From: Sphingomonas tagetis
GTDB taxonomy: Bacteria > Pseudomonadota > Alphaproteobacteria > Sphingomonadales > Sphingomonadaceae
NCBI RefSeq assembly: GCF_024211275.1
Contig: NZ_JAMLDX010000018.1
Span: 24,121 to 88,120, forward strand
DNA length: 64,000 nt
Direction: 5' to 3'
Shown here one piece after another: positions 49,443 to 58,509 of the stretch; position 1 is the first letter of the stretch; every line of letters begins with the position of its first letter. The translations under genes and the position numbers were made by a program. The notes beneath the pieces are model-generated. The model saw nothing but the letters and a program-made list of their open reading frames with translations, was not told the origin of the DNA and searched no databases.

Positions 49443-50341
49443 GGGCGCCGGCTCCTAAATACGCCGCCAATGACGGCGTGATCGCGGCCGCGCGCGCGGC
49501 GCTCGGCGACATGCTGATCGAGGCGACCGATCTGGTCGGCGAGATCAACCTGACCGTCGACCGCACGCGATTGCCGCAAGCGATGATTGCGCTGCGTGAT
49601 GGTGCGATGCTGCAATATCAGGCGCTGATGGAGATTGCGGGCGTCGACTATCCGGCGCGGGCCGAGCGGTTCGACGTTTGCTACATGCTGCTGAGCTATA
49701 CCCGCAATCACCGCATCCGCGTGCGCGTGACGACGGACGAGGTGAAGCCGGTGCCGTCGGTCACCTCGATCTGGCCGGTCGCTGGCTGGCTCGAGCGCGA
49801 GGTGTATGACATGTACGGCGTGCTGTTCGAGGGCAATTCGGACCTGCGCCGCATTCTGACCGATTACGGCTTTCGCGGGCATCCGCAGCGCAAGGACTTC
49901 CCGCTGTCGGGCTTTGTCGAGCTGCGTTATTCGGAAGAGGCGAAGCGCGTGGTGTATGAGCCGGTGCAGCTGGCGCAGGACTTCCGCAATTTCGACTTCA
50001 TGAGCCCGTGGGAAGGCGCGCAGTACGTGCTGCCGGGCGACGAGAAGGCCGCGCCTGCGCCCGCCGCAGCGCCCGTGCCGCCGCCGCCGGCTGCACCGCA
50101 GGCCAAGGGCGCGCCGTCGCCGGTGACCGCCGATCAGGTGGTCAAGGCCGACGCCTCGACCAAGCCGGTCAAGGCGCGCGTGACCAAGCCCAAGACCAGC
50201 GACGGCCCGGCGCAGACCGGCGCCGGCAAGACGTCGCCCAAGGCCGGGCCGAAACCCGCCGATCCCGATGTGGTGAAGAAGCCCCGCAAGCCCGTGACGA
50301 AGGCCGCAAAGCCGCGCGCGAAGAAGGGGGATGAGGCATAA
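49439..50341 (+). CDS. nuoC: NADH-quinone oxidoreductase subunit C with long basic tail
   Basis: A 300-residue protein. Residues 1-200 are the normal NuoC domain (VTSIWPVAGWLEREVYDMYGVLFEG, GFRGHPQRKDFPLSGFVELRY). Residues about 204-300 are a low-complexity Ala/Pro/Lys tail (for example KPRKPVTKAAKPRAKKGDEA) not present in typical homologues of about 200 residues. The tail resembles histone-H1-like sequences and is probably disordered. GTG 49439 overlaps the nuoB stop; TAATG joins it to nuoD. Confidence 0.92.
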   Translation: MRAPAPKYAANDGVIAAARAALGDMLIEATDLVGEINLTVDRTRLPQAMIALRDGAMLQYQALMEIAGVDYPARAERFDVCYMLLSYTRNHRIRVRVTTDEVKPVPSVTSIWPVAGWLEREVYDMYGVLFEGNSDLRRILTDYGFRGHPQRKDFPLSGFVELRYSEEAKRVVYEPVQLAQDFRNFDFMSPWEGAQYVLPGDEKAAPAPAAAPVPPPPAAPQAKGAPSPVTADQVVKADASTKPVKARVTKPKTSDGPAQTGAGKTSPKAGPKPADPDVVKKPRKPVTKAAKPRAKKGDEA

Positions 50342-51576
50342 TGGCCGATTATCTCGACGAAATCGCGGGCACGACCAGCGCCAGTGACCCCTCAGTCGGC
50401 GACACCGAGATCGCCAACTACACGATCAATTTCGGCCCGCAGCATCCGGCGGCGCACGGCGTGCTGCGCCTCGTCACCGAGCTGGACGGCGAGATCATCG
50501 AGCGGATCGATCCGCATGTCGGCCTGCTCCACCGCGGCACCGAGAAGCTGATCGAGTACAAGACCTACACGCAGGCGCTGCCATATATGGACCGCCTCGA
50601 TTACTGCTCGCCGCTGGCGATGGAGCACAGCTTCGTGCTGGCGGTCGAAAAGCTGCTCGACCTCGAGGTGCCGATCCGCGCGCAGTATCTGCGTGTGTTC
50701 TTCGCCGAGCTGACGCGCATCTGCAATCACATGCTGAACCTCGGGTCGCATGTGATGGACGTCGGCGCGATGACGCCGAACCTGTGGATGTTCGAGATCC
50801 GCGAGGACTGCCTCAACTTCTTCGAGCGCATGTCCGGCGCGCGCATGCACCATAATTACCTGCGGCCCGGCGGCGTGCATCAGGACGTGCCGCTCAAGCT
50901 GCTGGCGGACATCGCCGACTGGCTCGACACGCGGCTGCCGCGGCTGTTCGGCGATGCGATTTCGCTGGTCGCCGAGAACCGCATCTTCAAGCAGCGCAAT
51001 GTCGACATCGCCATCGTCAGCCGCGACGATGCGGTGAAATGGGGTTTTTCCGGCCCGATGATCCGTGGCGCGGGCCTGCCCTGGGACCTGCGCAAGTCGC
51101 AGCCCTATGACGTGTACGACCGCATGGATTTCGAGATTCCGGTCGGCACGCGCGGCGACTGCTATGACCGCTTCATGGTCCGCGTCGAGGAAGTCTATCA
51201 GTCCGCGCGCATCATGAAGCAGTGCCTGAACGAGATGCCCGACGGGCCGATCGCCAGCCTCGACCGCAAGGTGGTGCCGCCCAAGCGCGCCGAGATGAAG
51301 CAGTCGATGGAAGCGCTGATTCATCACTTCAAGCTCTATACCGAGGGCTTCCACGTCCCGGCGGGCGAGGTCTATGTCGCGACCGAAAGCCCCAAGGGCG
51401 AGTTCGGCATCTACATGGTCAGCGACGGGTCGAACAAACCCTATCGATGCAAGATCCGCCCGACCGCGTTCAGCCATTTGCAGGCGATGGACTTCATGTC
51501 GCGCGGGCACATGCTGGCGGACATCACGGCGATCCTTGGCGCGATGGATATCGTGTTCGGGGAGTGCGACCGGTGA
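50341..51576 (+). CDS. nuoD: NADH-quinone oxidoreductase subunit D
   Basis: A 411-residue 49-kDa-type subunit forming the quinone site with NuoB. NFGPQHPAAHGVLRLV contains the quinone-contact His, LDYCSPLAMEHSF follows, and YVATESPKGEFGIYMVSDGSNKPYRCKIRPTAFSHLQ is the C-terminal signature ending FGECDR. Normal length. Overlaps the next small gene as GTGA. Confidence 0.97.
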   Translation: MADYLDEIAGTTSASDPSVGDTEIANYTINFGPQHPAAHGVLRLVTELDGEIIERIDPHVGLLHRGTEKLIEYKTYTQALPYMDRLDYCSPLAMEHSFVLAVEKLLDLEVPIRAQYLRVFFAELTRICNHMLNLGSHVMDVGAMTPNLWMFEIREDCLNFFERMSGARMHHNYLRPGGVHQDVPLKLLADIADWLDTRLPRLFGDAISLVAENRIFKQRNVDIAIVSRDDAVKWGFSGPMIRGAGLPWDLRKSQPYDVYDRMDFEIPVGTRGDCYDRFMVRVEEVYQSARIMKQCLNEMPDGPIASLDRKVVPPKRAEMKQSMEALIHHFKLYTEGFHVPAGEVYVATESPKGEFGIYMVSDGSNKPYRCKIRPTAFSHLQAMDFMSRGHMLADITAILGAMDIVFGECDR

Positions 51577-51746
51577 ACGCTTTTCCGATCTGGGTCTATG
51601 TCGCGGTCGCCGCGGCGATCGCACTGGCTGCATTTGCCGTCGGGCAGATCGCCTCCGGCGCCGGCGTGATGGTTGTCGCCATCGCAGCACCGATGTGGGT
51701 CGTCTATTCGGTGCGCCTCCAGCGCAAGGCGGGGGCTGGCCGATGA
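51573..51746 (+). CDS. Small two-helix membrane protein between nuoD and nuoE
   Basis: A 57-residue protein (VNAFPIWVYVAVAAAIALAA...) with two predicted transmembrane helices (about 6-24 and 28-46) and a basic C-terminus (RLQRKAGAGR). The GTG start overlaps the nuoD stop and its own stop overlaps the next start, so it is coupled in the operon. No family recognised. It may be an accessory or assembly factor of complex I. Confidence 0.65.
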   Translation: MNAFPIWVYVAVAAAIALAAFAVGQIASGAGVMVVAIAAPMWVVYSVRLQRKAGAGR

Positions 51747-52078
51747 GCGCCCGCATCGCGACCGCGCACGAGATGATCGCGCGCTACAACGCGCAGGACG
51801 CCGACGCCTATGTCGAGCTGATGACCGACGACGCGTGCGAGGCGGGCTATCGCGGCGCGGTGCTGCGCGAGGGCAGGGAAGGCGTGCGTTCGGGCCTGAA
51901 GGCCATGTTCGCGCAATTCCCGCAGAACCGCGCCGATATCCTCACCAGCTATGAACTGGGCGAGACGGTGTTGCTGCACGAAAAGGTCAGCCGCGCGCCC
52001 GATGGCGAGCAGTTCGAGGTCATGTCCATCTACACGTTCAGCGGTGACAAGGTGAACCGCGTGGAGTTCATCCGCTAA
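51743..52078 (+). CDS. NTF2/SnoaL-like small protein in the nuo operon
   Basis: A 111-residue soluble protein. TAHEMIARYNAQDADAYVELMTDDACEAGYRGAVL followed by GLKAMFAQFP and LHEKVSRAPDGEQFEVMSIYTFSGDKVNRVEFIR matches the cone-shaped NTF2-like fold (SnoaL group). No catalytic residues stand out. Coupled on both sides (ATGA with the upstream gene, TAATG with nuoE). Its role in complex I is unknown. Confidence 0.75.
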   Translation: MSARIATAHEMIARYNAQDADAYVELMTDDACEAGYRGAVLREGREGVRSGLKAMFAQFPQNRADILTSYELGETVLLHEKVSRAPDGEQFEVMSIYTFSGDKVNRVEFIR

Positions 52079-52746
52079 TGGCCGACGCAAAGCCAATCGA
52101 AGACACGCCCGAGTTGCGGGCGCGCTGGGGCGGGTTCGCCTGGACGGCGGAGAACGCCGCCAAGGCCGCGATCATCCGCGCGCGCTATCCCGAAGGGCGG
52201 CAGCAGAGCTGCACCATCCCCTATCTCGACCTGGCGCAGCGTCAGGTCGGCGCGGAGACGGATACGCAGGGCTGGCTGCCGATCCCGGTGATCGAGTTCG
52301 TCGCGCGCGAACTCGACCTGGCGGTGATCCGCGTGCTCGAGGTCGCGACCTTCTACACGATGTTCAACTTGCATCCGGTCGGGAAATATCATGTGCAGGT
52401 GTGCGGCACGACGCCATGCTGGCTGCGCGGGTCGGACGATGTCTTCGCGGCGTGCAAGAATCGTGGGATGGCCAAGGGCAAGACCACGCCCGATGGCCTG
52501 TTCACGCTGACCGAGGTCGAGTGCATGGGCAATTGCGCGTCGGCACCGATGGTCCAGATCAACGACGATAATTACGAGGACCTCGACTACGACCGCACCG
52601 TCGCGATCCTCGACGCGCTGGCGCAGGGCAAGTCGCCCAAGGCGGGCACGCAGGAGCCGGGCCGGCACACGGTCGAGCCGCTGGGCGGGCCGACCAGCCT
52701 CAAGGAAATGGTCTCCGCGAACCACGACTACAGGAGCGACTGGTGA
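52078..52746 (+). CDS. nuoE: NADH-quinone oxidoreductase subunit E
   Basis: A 222-residue peripheral subunit with a 2Fe-2S cluster (N1a). Ligands are in QVCGTTPCWLRG and VECMGNCASAPMVQ. FYTMFNLHPVGKYHV is the conserved helix-turn before the cluster. The C-terminal 40 residues extend past the core. It precedes two tiny genes and nuoF. Confidence 0.95.
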   Translation: MADAKPIEDTPELRARWGGFAWTAENAAKAAIIRARYPEGRQQSCTIPYLDLAQRQVGAETDTQGWLPIPVIEFVARELDLAVIRVLEVATFYTMFNLHPVGKYHVQVCGTTPCWLRGSDDVFAACKNRGMAKGKTTPDGLFTLTEVECMGNCASAPMVQINDDNYEDLDYDRTVAILDALAQGKSPKAGTQEPGRHTVEPLGGPTSLKEMVSANHDYRSDW

Positions 52747-52913
52747 GCAAGAACACGATCGTCACCATCCTTGCCGTGATCGGCGGGATCGTCGTCCTTG
52801 GCTGGGTGCTCAAGCTCGCCTTCAAGCTGTTCGTGCCGCTGCTGCTCGTCGGCGTGGGCGTCGCGATCTACCTCGCGGTGAAGGACAACAAGCGTATCGG
52901 GGGGCCGAAGTGA
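52743..52913 (+). CDS. Very small hydrophobic protein between nuoE and nuoF (56 residues)
   Basis: Reads from GTG 52743 (overlapping the nuoE stop) to TGA 52911-52913. The sequence is mostly hydrophobic: VTILAVIGGIVVLGWVLKLA, then a second segment around FVPLLLVGVGVAIYLAV, ending in KDNKRIGGPK. One or two transmembrane helices are predicted with a basic C-terminus. Its stop overlaps the next start as GTGA. No homologue known to me. Confidence 0.6.
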   Translation: MSKNTIVTILAVIGGIVVLGWVLKLAFKLFVPLLLVGVGVAIYLAVKDNKRIGGPK

Positions 52914-53008
52914 ACGTCGCGGTCTGGGTGGCGATCTTTGCCGCGTTCCTCGGCGCCGGCGTCTCGATCATTGTCGCGTTGCAAGCGCAGAAGAAGGGCA
53001 GCAACTGA
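52910..53008 (+). CDS. Tiny single-helix membrane protein before nuoF (32 residues)
   Basis: Reads from GTG 52910 to TGA 53006-53008: VNVAVWVAIFAAFLGAGVSI then IVALQAQKKGSN. One transmembrane helix with a basic end. It shares bases with the upstream gene and with nuoF (TGATG). Coupling on both sides supports translation, but the size makes the call uncertain. Confidence 0.5.
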   Translation: MNVAVWVAIFAAFLGAGVSIIVALQAQKKGSN

Positions 53009-54312
53009 TGCTCGCCGACAAGGACCGCATCTTCACCAATCTCTACGGCTATCAGCCGTGGAACCTGTCAGCTGCGCTCAAGCGCGGCGACTGGGATAAT
53101 ACCAAGGCGCTGCTGGCGCTCGGCCCGGACACGATCATCGAGAAGATCAAGGCGTCGGGCCTGCGCGGGCGCGGCGGGGCGGGCTTTCCGACCGGCATGA
53201 AATGGTCGTTCATGCCCAAGAACCCGACGCCCGAGCGGCCGAGCTTCCTGGTGATCAACGCCGACGAATCCGAACCGGGTTCGTGCAAGGATCGCGAGAT
53301 CATCCGTCACGATCCGCACAAGCTGCTCGAAGGCGCGCTGGTCGCGGGCTTCGCGATGCGCGCGCGGGCGGCGTACATCTATATCCGCGGCGAATATATC
53401 CGCGAGGCCGAGACGCTGTTCGCGGCGATCGAGGAAGCTTACGCCAAGGGCCTGCTGGGCAAGAATGCCTGCGGCTCGGGCTATGATTTCGACGTGTTCT
53501 GCCATCGCGGCGCGGGCGCCTATATCTGCGGCGAAGAAACCGCGATGATCGAGAGCCTGGAGGGCAAGAAGGGCCAGCCGCGGCTCAAGCCCCCATTCCC
53601 GGCGGGTGCGGGGCTGTATGGCTGCCCGACAACGGTCAACAATGTCGAGAGCATCGCGGTTGCCCCGACGATCCTGCGCCGCTCGCCCGAATGGTTCGCG
53701 AGCTTCGGCGCGGAGAACAACCGCGGCACCAAGCTGTTCCAGATCAGCGGCCATGTCGAAAAGCCGTGCGTGGTCGAGGAGGCGATGAGCATCCCGTTCC
53801 GCGAGCTGATCGAGAAGCATTGCGGCGGTATCCGCGGTGGCTGGGACAATCTGCTCGCGGTGATCCCCGGCGGATCGTCGGTGCCGTTGGTGCCGGCCGA
53901 GCAGATCATCGACGCGCCGATGGATTTCGACGGGTTGAAGGCGGTCGGATCGGGCCTCGGCACCGCGGCGATCATCGTCATGGACAAGTCGACCGACATC
54001 GTCGCCGCGATCAGCCGGATCAGCTATTTCTACAAGCATGAGAGCTGCGGCCAGTGCACCCCGTGCCGCGAAGGCACCGGCTGGATGTGGCGCGTGATGG
54101 AGCGGATGCGCACCGGCGACGCCGACATCAGCGAGATCGACACGCTCTACAATGTGACGAAGCAAGTCGAGGGCCACACGATCTGCGCGCTCGGCGACGC
54201 GGCAGCGTGGCCGATCCAGGGGCTGATCAAGCATTTCCGGCCCGAGATGGAGCGGCGGATCACCGAGAAGCAGGGCGGCGGTCTGTCGTCGATGCAAGAG
54301 GCAGCCGAATAA
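53008..54312 (+). CDS. nuoF: NADH-quinone oxidoreductase subunit F
   Basis: A 434-residue subunit binding FMN and NADH and the 4Fe-4S cluster N3. GRGGAGFPTGMKWSF is the NADH/FMN glycine-rich loop, NADESEPGSCKDR contacts FMN, and the cluster ligands are in ESCGQCTPCREGTGWM plus a later HTICALGD. Normal length. The TAATG junction couples it to nuoG. Confidence 0.97.
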   Translation: MLADKDRIFTNLYGYQPWNLSAALKRGDWDNTKALLALGPDTIIEKIKASGLRGRGGAGFPTGMKWSFMPKNPTPERPSFLVINADESEPGSCKDREIIRHDPHKLLEGALVAGFAMRARAAYIYIRGEYIREAETLFAAIEEAYAKGLLGKNACGSGYDFDVFCHRGAGAYICGEETAMIESLEGKKGQPRLKPPFPAGAGLYGCPTTVNNVESIAVAPTILRRSPEWFASFGAENNRGTKLFQISGHVEKPCVVEEAMSIPFRELIEKHCGGIRGGWDNLLAVIPGGSSVPLVPAEQIIDAPMDFDGLKAVGSGLGTAAIIVMDKSTDIVAAISRISYFYKHESCGQCTPCREGTGWMWRVMERMRTGDADISEIDTLYNVTKQVEGHTICALGDAAAWPIQGLIKHFRPEMERRITEKQGGGLSSMQEAAE

Positions 54313-56318
54313 TGCCCAAGGTTACCGTAGACGGGATCGAGGTCGAAGTCCCCGCCGGCGCCACCGTGCTGCAGGCGTGCGAGGCCGCGGGGAAGGAAAT
54401 CCCGCGCTTCTGCTATCACGAGCGGCTGAGCATCGCCGGCAATTGCCGCATGTGTCTGGTCGAGGTGAAGCCGGGGCCGCCCAAGCCGCAGGCGTCGTGC
54501 GCGCTGCCCGCCGCGGACAATCAGGAAATCCGCACCGACAGCGCGATGGTGAAGGCCGCGCGCGAGGGCGTGATGGAGTTCCTGCTGATCAACCACCCGC
54601 TCGACTGCCCGATCTGTGATCAGGGTGGCGAGTGCGACTTGCAGGACCAGTCGGTCGCTTATGGGCGTGGCCATAGCCGCTACACCGAGAACAAGCGTGC
54701 GGTGACCGAGAAGTATATGGGTCCGATCGTCAAGACGGTGATGACCCGCTGCATCCAGTGCACCCGCTGTGTGCGCTTCGCCGAGGAAGTGGCGGGCGTC
54801 GAGGAGATCGGCGCGATCTATCGCGGCGAGAACATGCAGATCACCTCCTATCTGGAAAAGGCGGTCACGTCCGAGCTGTCGGGCAATGTCGTCGATCTGT
54901 GCCCGGTCGGCGCGCTGACGAGCAAGCCCTATGCGTTCGAGGCGCGGCCGTGGGAGCTCAAGAAGACGCTCGCGATCGACGTGATGGACGCGGTCGGCAC
55001 CAACATCCGGATCGACAGCCGCGGGCGCGGCGTGCTGCGCGCGCTGCCGCGGATCAACGAGGACGTGAACGAGGAATGGGCGCACGACAAGACGCGCCAC
55101 CATGTCGACGGCCTCTCGCGCCGCCGCCTCGACAAGCCCTATGTCCGCCGTGACGGCAAGCTGGTTGAAGCGACGTGGGACGAGGCGTTCGCCGCGATCG
55201 AGGTTGCGGCTGCGGGCGCAGGGAACAAGGTCGCCGCGATCCATGGCGACCTGCTCGATTGCGAGACGATCTTCGCCGCCAAGGCGCTGGTCAAGTCGTT
55301 CGGCTCGGACCTGCTCGAAGGCCGCCAGACCGGCATGGCCTATGACACCTCGTCGCTGAGCGCGGTCAATTTCAACACCACCATCGCGGGCGTGGAAGAG
55401 GCGGACGTCGTGCTGCTGGTCGGCACGAACCTGCGCTGGGAAGCGCCGCTGGTGAACACCCGCGTGCGCAAGGCGATCAAGAAGGGCGCGAAGGTCTTTG
55501 GCATCGGGCCGGAGGTCGACCTCACCTACAAGGCGACGTGGCTCGGCAACGATCTGAGCCTGCTCGGCAAGCTGCCCAAGGCCGCTGCGGATGCGTTCAA
55601 GGACGCCAAGCGACCGATGGTGATCGTCGGCGGCGCGGCGCTTAAGAACGGGCATGGCGCGGCATTGGCGCTGGCGAAGAAGCTCAATCTGGTGCGCGAC
55701 GGCTGGAACGGCTTCAACGTGCTGCATTTCTCGGCGGCGCGGATGGGCGGGCTGATGCTCGGTTTCGCGAGTGCGGGCGGCATCGCCGACATCGTCGCGG
55801 CGGAGCCCAAGCTGACCTTCTTCCTCGGCGCGGACGAGGTGGATTTCAGCAAGTTCGCCAACAGCTTCAACGTCTATATCGGCCATCATGGCGATAAGGG
55901 CGCGCATGCGGCGGACGTGATCCTGCCGGGCGCGAGCTATGCCGAGAAGGCCGGCACCTACGTCAACCTCGAAGGGCGCGTGCAGCGCGGCGACAAGGCC
56001 GTGTTCGCGCCGGGCGACGCGCGCGAGGACTGGACGATCCTGCGCGCGCTGTCGGACAAGCTTGGCAAGACGCTGCCGTTCGATACGTTCGAGCAGCTGC
56101 GCGCGGCGATGGTCGCGGATACGCCGGCGCTGGCGAATGAGGGGTTGGCGAGCTTCGAGTGGAACCCGCCGGCGCTCGACGCCAAGGGGTCGGGCGAGGT
56201 CAGCTATCCGATCGCCGACTTCTACCTCACCAACGCCATCTGCCGCGCCTCGCCGACGATGCAGCGCTGCTCGGCCGAACTGATCCACGGCCAGGACTTC
56301 GCGGAGGCCGCGGAATGA
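54312..56318 (+). CDS. nuoG: NADH-quinone oxidoreductase subunit G
   Basis: A 668-residue 75-kDa-type subunit. The N-terminal 2Fe-2S ferredoxin domain has CYHERLSIAGNCRMCLVE and CALP, then HPLDCPICDQGGECDLQ with the His/Cys ligands of N5, and CIQCTRCVRF plus DLCPVGALTSKPY for N4. The rest is the molybdopterin-oxidoreductase-like domain, without cofactor. ATG 54312 is chosen by homology (MPKVTVDGIEVEVPAG). Confidence 0.96.
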   Translation: MPKVTVDGIEVEVPAGATVLQACEAAGKEIPRFCYHERLSIAGNCRMCLVEVKPGPPKPQASCALPAADNQEIRTDSAMVKAAREGVMEFLLINHPLDCPICDQGGECDLQDQSVAYGRGHSRYTENKRAVTEKYMGPIVKTVMTRCIQCTRCVRFAEEVAGVEEIGAIYRGENMQITSYLEKAVTSELSGNVVDLCPVGALTSKPYAFEARPWELKKTLAIDVMDAVGTNIRIDSRGRGVLRALPRINEDVNEEWAHDKTRHHVDGLSRRRLDKPYVRRDGKLVEATWDEAFAAIEVAAAGAGNKVAAIHGDLLDCETIFAAKALVKSFGSDLLEGRQTGMAYDTSSLSAVNFNTTIAGVEEADVVLLVGTNLRWEAPLVNTRVRKAIKKGAKVFGIGPEVDLTYKATWLGNDLSLLGKLPKAAADAFKDAKRPMVIVGGAALKNGHGAALALAKKLNLVRDGWNGFNVLHFSAARMGGLMLGFASAGGIADIVAAEPKLTFFLGADEVDFSKFANSFNVYIGHHGDKGAHAADVILPGASYAEKAGTYVNLEGRVQRGDKAVFAPGDAREDWTILRALSDKLGKTLPFDTFEQLRAAMVADTPALANEGLASFEWNPPALDAKGSGEVSYPIADFYLTNAICRASPTMQRCSAELIHGQDFAEAAE

Positions 56319-57370
56319 CCGACTTCTTCCAGAACACCATCGGCTTGCCCTATGGCTGGGCGTGGTTTGTGGCGACCATCGCCGGAATCCTGCTGATCGC
56401 GCTGCCGCTGATGCTGGCGGTCGCGATGATCATCTATGCCGACCGCAAGATCTGGGCGGCGATGGCGCTGCGCCGTGGCCCTAACGTGGTTGGCCCGCTC
56501 GGCCTGCTGCAATCGTTCGCGGACGGACTCAAGGTCTTCCTGCAGGAAACGATCATCCCGTCGAGCGCCAACAAGGGCCTGTTCCTCCTCGCGCCGATCA
56601 TCACCTTCACCGTCGCGTTGATCGTATGGGCGGTGGTGCCGTTCCAGGCGGGCGTGGTGCTGTCGAACATCAATGTCGGCCTGCTCTACATCCTCGCCGC
56701 CTCGTCGCTCGGCGTGTACGGCATCATCCTGGCGGGCTGGTCGTCCAACTCCAAATACCCCTTCTATTCAGCGATCCGCGCCGCGGCGCAGATGGTGTCG
56801 TATGAAGTGTCGATCGGCTTCGTGCTGATCGCGGTGGTGCTGTGGGCGGGGACGTTCAACCTGTCGGGCATCGTCGACCAGCAGCAGGGCCATGTCCTCG
56901 GCCTGCTCAACGGCTTCGGATTCAACCCGCTGCTGTTCCCGATGGCGGTGGTGTTCTTCATCTCCTCGCTCGCCGAGACGCAGCGCGCGCCGTTCGACCT
57001 GACCGAGGCGGAAAGCGAGCTCGTCGCCGGCTATCAGACCGAATATTCGTCGATGGCGTTCGCGCTGTACTGGCTCGGCGAATATGCCAACGTCATCCTG
57101 ATGTGCACGCTCAACGCGACGCTGTTCTGGGGCGGGTACCTGCCGCCGATCGACTGGGCGCCGCTCTACGCCGTGCCAGGCATCATCTGGCTGTTCGCCA
57201 AGATCCTGTTCTTCTTCTTCCTGTTCAGCTGGGTGAAGGCGACCGTGCCGCGCTATCGCTACGACCAGCTGATGCGGCTGGGCTGGAAGATATTCCTGCC
57301 GCTGTCGCTGATCTTCGTGTTCCTGATTTCCGGGTATCTGATGCTTACCCGCGTTGGAGTCCCCGCATGA
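56315..57370 (+). CDS. nuoH: NADH-quinone oxidoreductase subunit H
   Basis: A 351-residue membrane subunit with eight or nine helices lining the quinone channel. ADRKIWAAMALRRGPNVVGPLGLLQSFADGLKVF, AAAQMVSYEVSIGF and LAETQRAPFDLTEAESELVAGYQTEYS are the conserved loops with acidic residues. ATGA overlaps at both ends. Confidence 0.96.
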   Translation: MTDFFQNTIGLPYGWAWFVATIAGILLIALPLMLAVAMIIYADRKIWAAMALRRGPNVVGPLGLLQSFADGLKVFLQETIIPSSANKGLFLLAPIITFTVALIVWAVVPFQAGVVLSNINVGLLYILAASSLGVYGIILAGWSSNSKYPFYSAIRAAAQMVSYEVSIGFVLIAVVLWAGTFNLSGIVDQQQGHVLGLLNGFGFNPLLFPMAVVFFISSLAETQRAPFDLTEAESELVAGYQTEYSSMAFALYWLGEYANVILMCTLNATLFWGGYLPPIDWAPLYAVPGIIWLFAKILFFFFLFSWVKATVPRYRYDQLMRLGWKIFLPLSLIFVFLISGYLMLTRVGVPA

Positions 57371-57852
57371 GCGTCGCCCAACTCGTCCGTTCGTTCACCC
57401 TGTGGGAGTTCGTGAAGGCGCACGCCCTGACCCTGAAGTATTTCTTCAAGGCGAAGGCGACGATCAACTATCCCTATGAGAAGAACCCGCTCTCGCCCCG
57501 TTTCCGCGGCGAGCATGCGCTGCGCCGTTATCCGAATGGCGAAGAGCGCTGCATCGCGTGCAAGCTGTGCGAGGCGATCTGTCCGGCGCTGGCGATCACG
57601 ATCGAGGCCGAGCCGCGCGAGGACGGCAGCCGCCGCACGACGCGCTACGACATCGACATGACCAAGTGCATCTATTGCGGGCTGTGCGCCGAGGCGTGCC
57701 CGGTCGATGCGATCGTCGAGGGGCCGAATTTCGAGTTCGCGACCGAGACCCGCGAGGAGCTGATCTATCACAAGGAAAAGCTGCTCGCGAACGGCGACCG
57801 GTGGGAGCGCGCGATCGCCGCGAACCTTGCCGCCGATGCACCGTACCGTTAA
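57367..57852 (+). CDS. nuoI: NADH-quinone oxidoreductase subunit I
   Basis: A 161-residue ferredoxin-like subunit with two 4Fe-4S clusters (N6a/N6b): CIACKLCEAICPALAI and CIYCGLCAEACPVDAIVEGPNFEF. FRGEHALRRYPNGEERC precedes the first. A 30-bp gap separates it from nuoJ, the widest in the operon. Confidence 0.97.
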   Translation: MSVAQLVRSFTLWEFVKAHALTLKYFFKAKATINYPYEKNPLSPRFRGEHALRRYPNGEERCIACKLCEAICPALAITIEAEPREDGSRRTTRYDIDMTKCIYCGLCAEACPVDAIVEGPNFEFATETREELIYHKEKLLANGDRWERAIAANLAADAPYR

Positions 57853-57882
57853 GCGCGCCGGACCAAAGGGGCCTGTGATTCC

Positions 57883-58509
57883 GTGATCCAAGCAATCGCC
57901 TTTTATCTCTTCGCGACGGTGGTGATCCTGTCCGCCGCGATGACGATCACCGCGCGCAACCCGGTGCATTCGGTGTTGTGGCTGATCCTGGCGTTCTTCA
58001 ACGCCGCCGGGCTGATGGTGCTCGCGGGAGCCGAGTTCATCGCGATGCTGCTCGTCATCGTCTATGTCGGCGCGGTCGCGGTGCTGTTCCTGTTCGTGGT
58101 GATGATGCTCGACATCGATTTCGCCGAGCTGCGCGCCGGGTTCGTGCGCTACGCGATGTTCGGCCTCGCCATCGCGCTGGTGCTGCTCGCCGAAGTGGTG
58201 ATCGGCGTCGGCGCCTGGAATGCCGGCGGCGTCGATCTCGCCAGCCGCGTCGCGCCGGTCGATGCCGGGACGGCGCTCGGTAGCCGCCCGAACATCGAGG
58301 CGATGGGGCTGCTGCTCTACACGCGCTATCTCTACATCTTCGAGGCCGCCGGCTTCGTGCTGCTGGTCGCGATGATCGGCGCGATCGTCCTCACCCACCG
58401 CCAGCGCGGCGGGGTGCTGAAGCAGAATGTGTCGCGGCAGATCAACCGCCGCCAGAAGGACGCGACCCGCATGGTCAACCAGCCCGTCGGACAGGGGGTG
58501 GAGCTGTGA
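57883..58509 (+). CDS. nuoJ: NADH-quinone oxidoreductase subunit J
   Basis: A 208-residue membrane subunit with five helices. VHSVLWLILAFFNAAGLMVLAGAEFIAMLLVIVYVGAVAVLFLFVVMML is the conserved TM3 region with the pi-bulge. The C-terminus is basic (VSRQINRRQKDATRM). GTG 57883 follows AAAGGGG at 11 bp. Overlaps nuoK as GTGA. Confidence 0.94.
   Translation: MIQAIAFYLFATVVILSAAMTITARNPVHSVLWLILAFFNAAGLMVLAGAEFIAMLLVIVYVGAVAVLFLFVVMMLDIDFAELRAGFVRYAMFGLAIALVLLAEVVIGVGAWNAGGVDLASRVAPVDAGTALGSRPNIEAMGLLLYTRYLYIFEAAGFVLLVAMIGAIVLTHRQRGGVLKQNVSRQINRRQKDATRMVNQPVGQGVEL

Noticed and set aside
54147..56288. Long open frame opposite nuoG
   Set aside because: nuoG on the other strand is complete with all cluster ligands; same for long frames opposite nuoL and nuoM.
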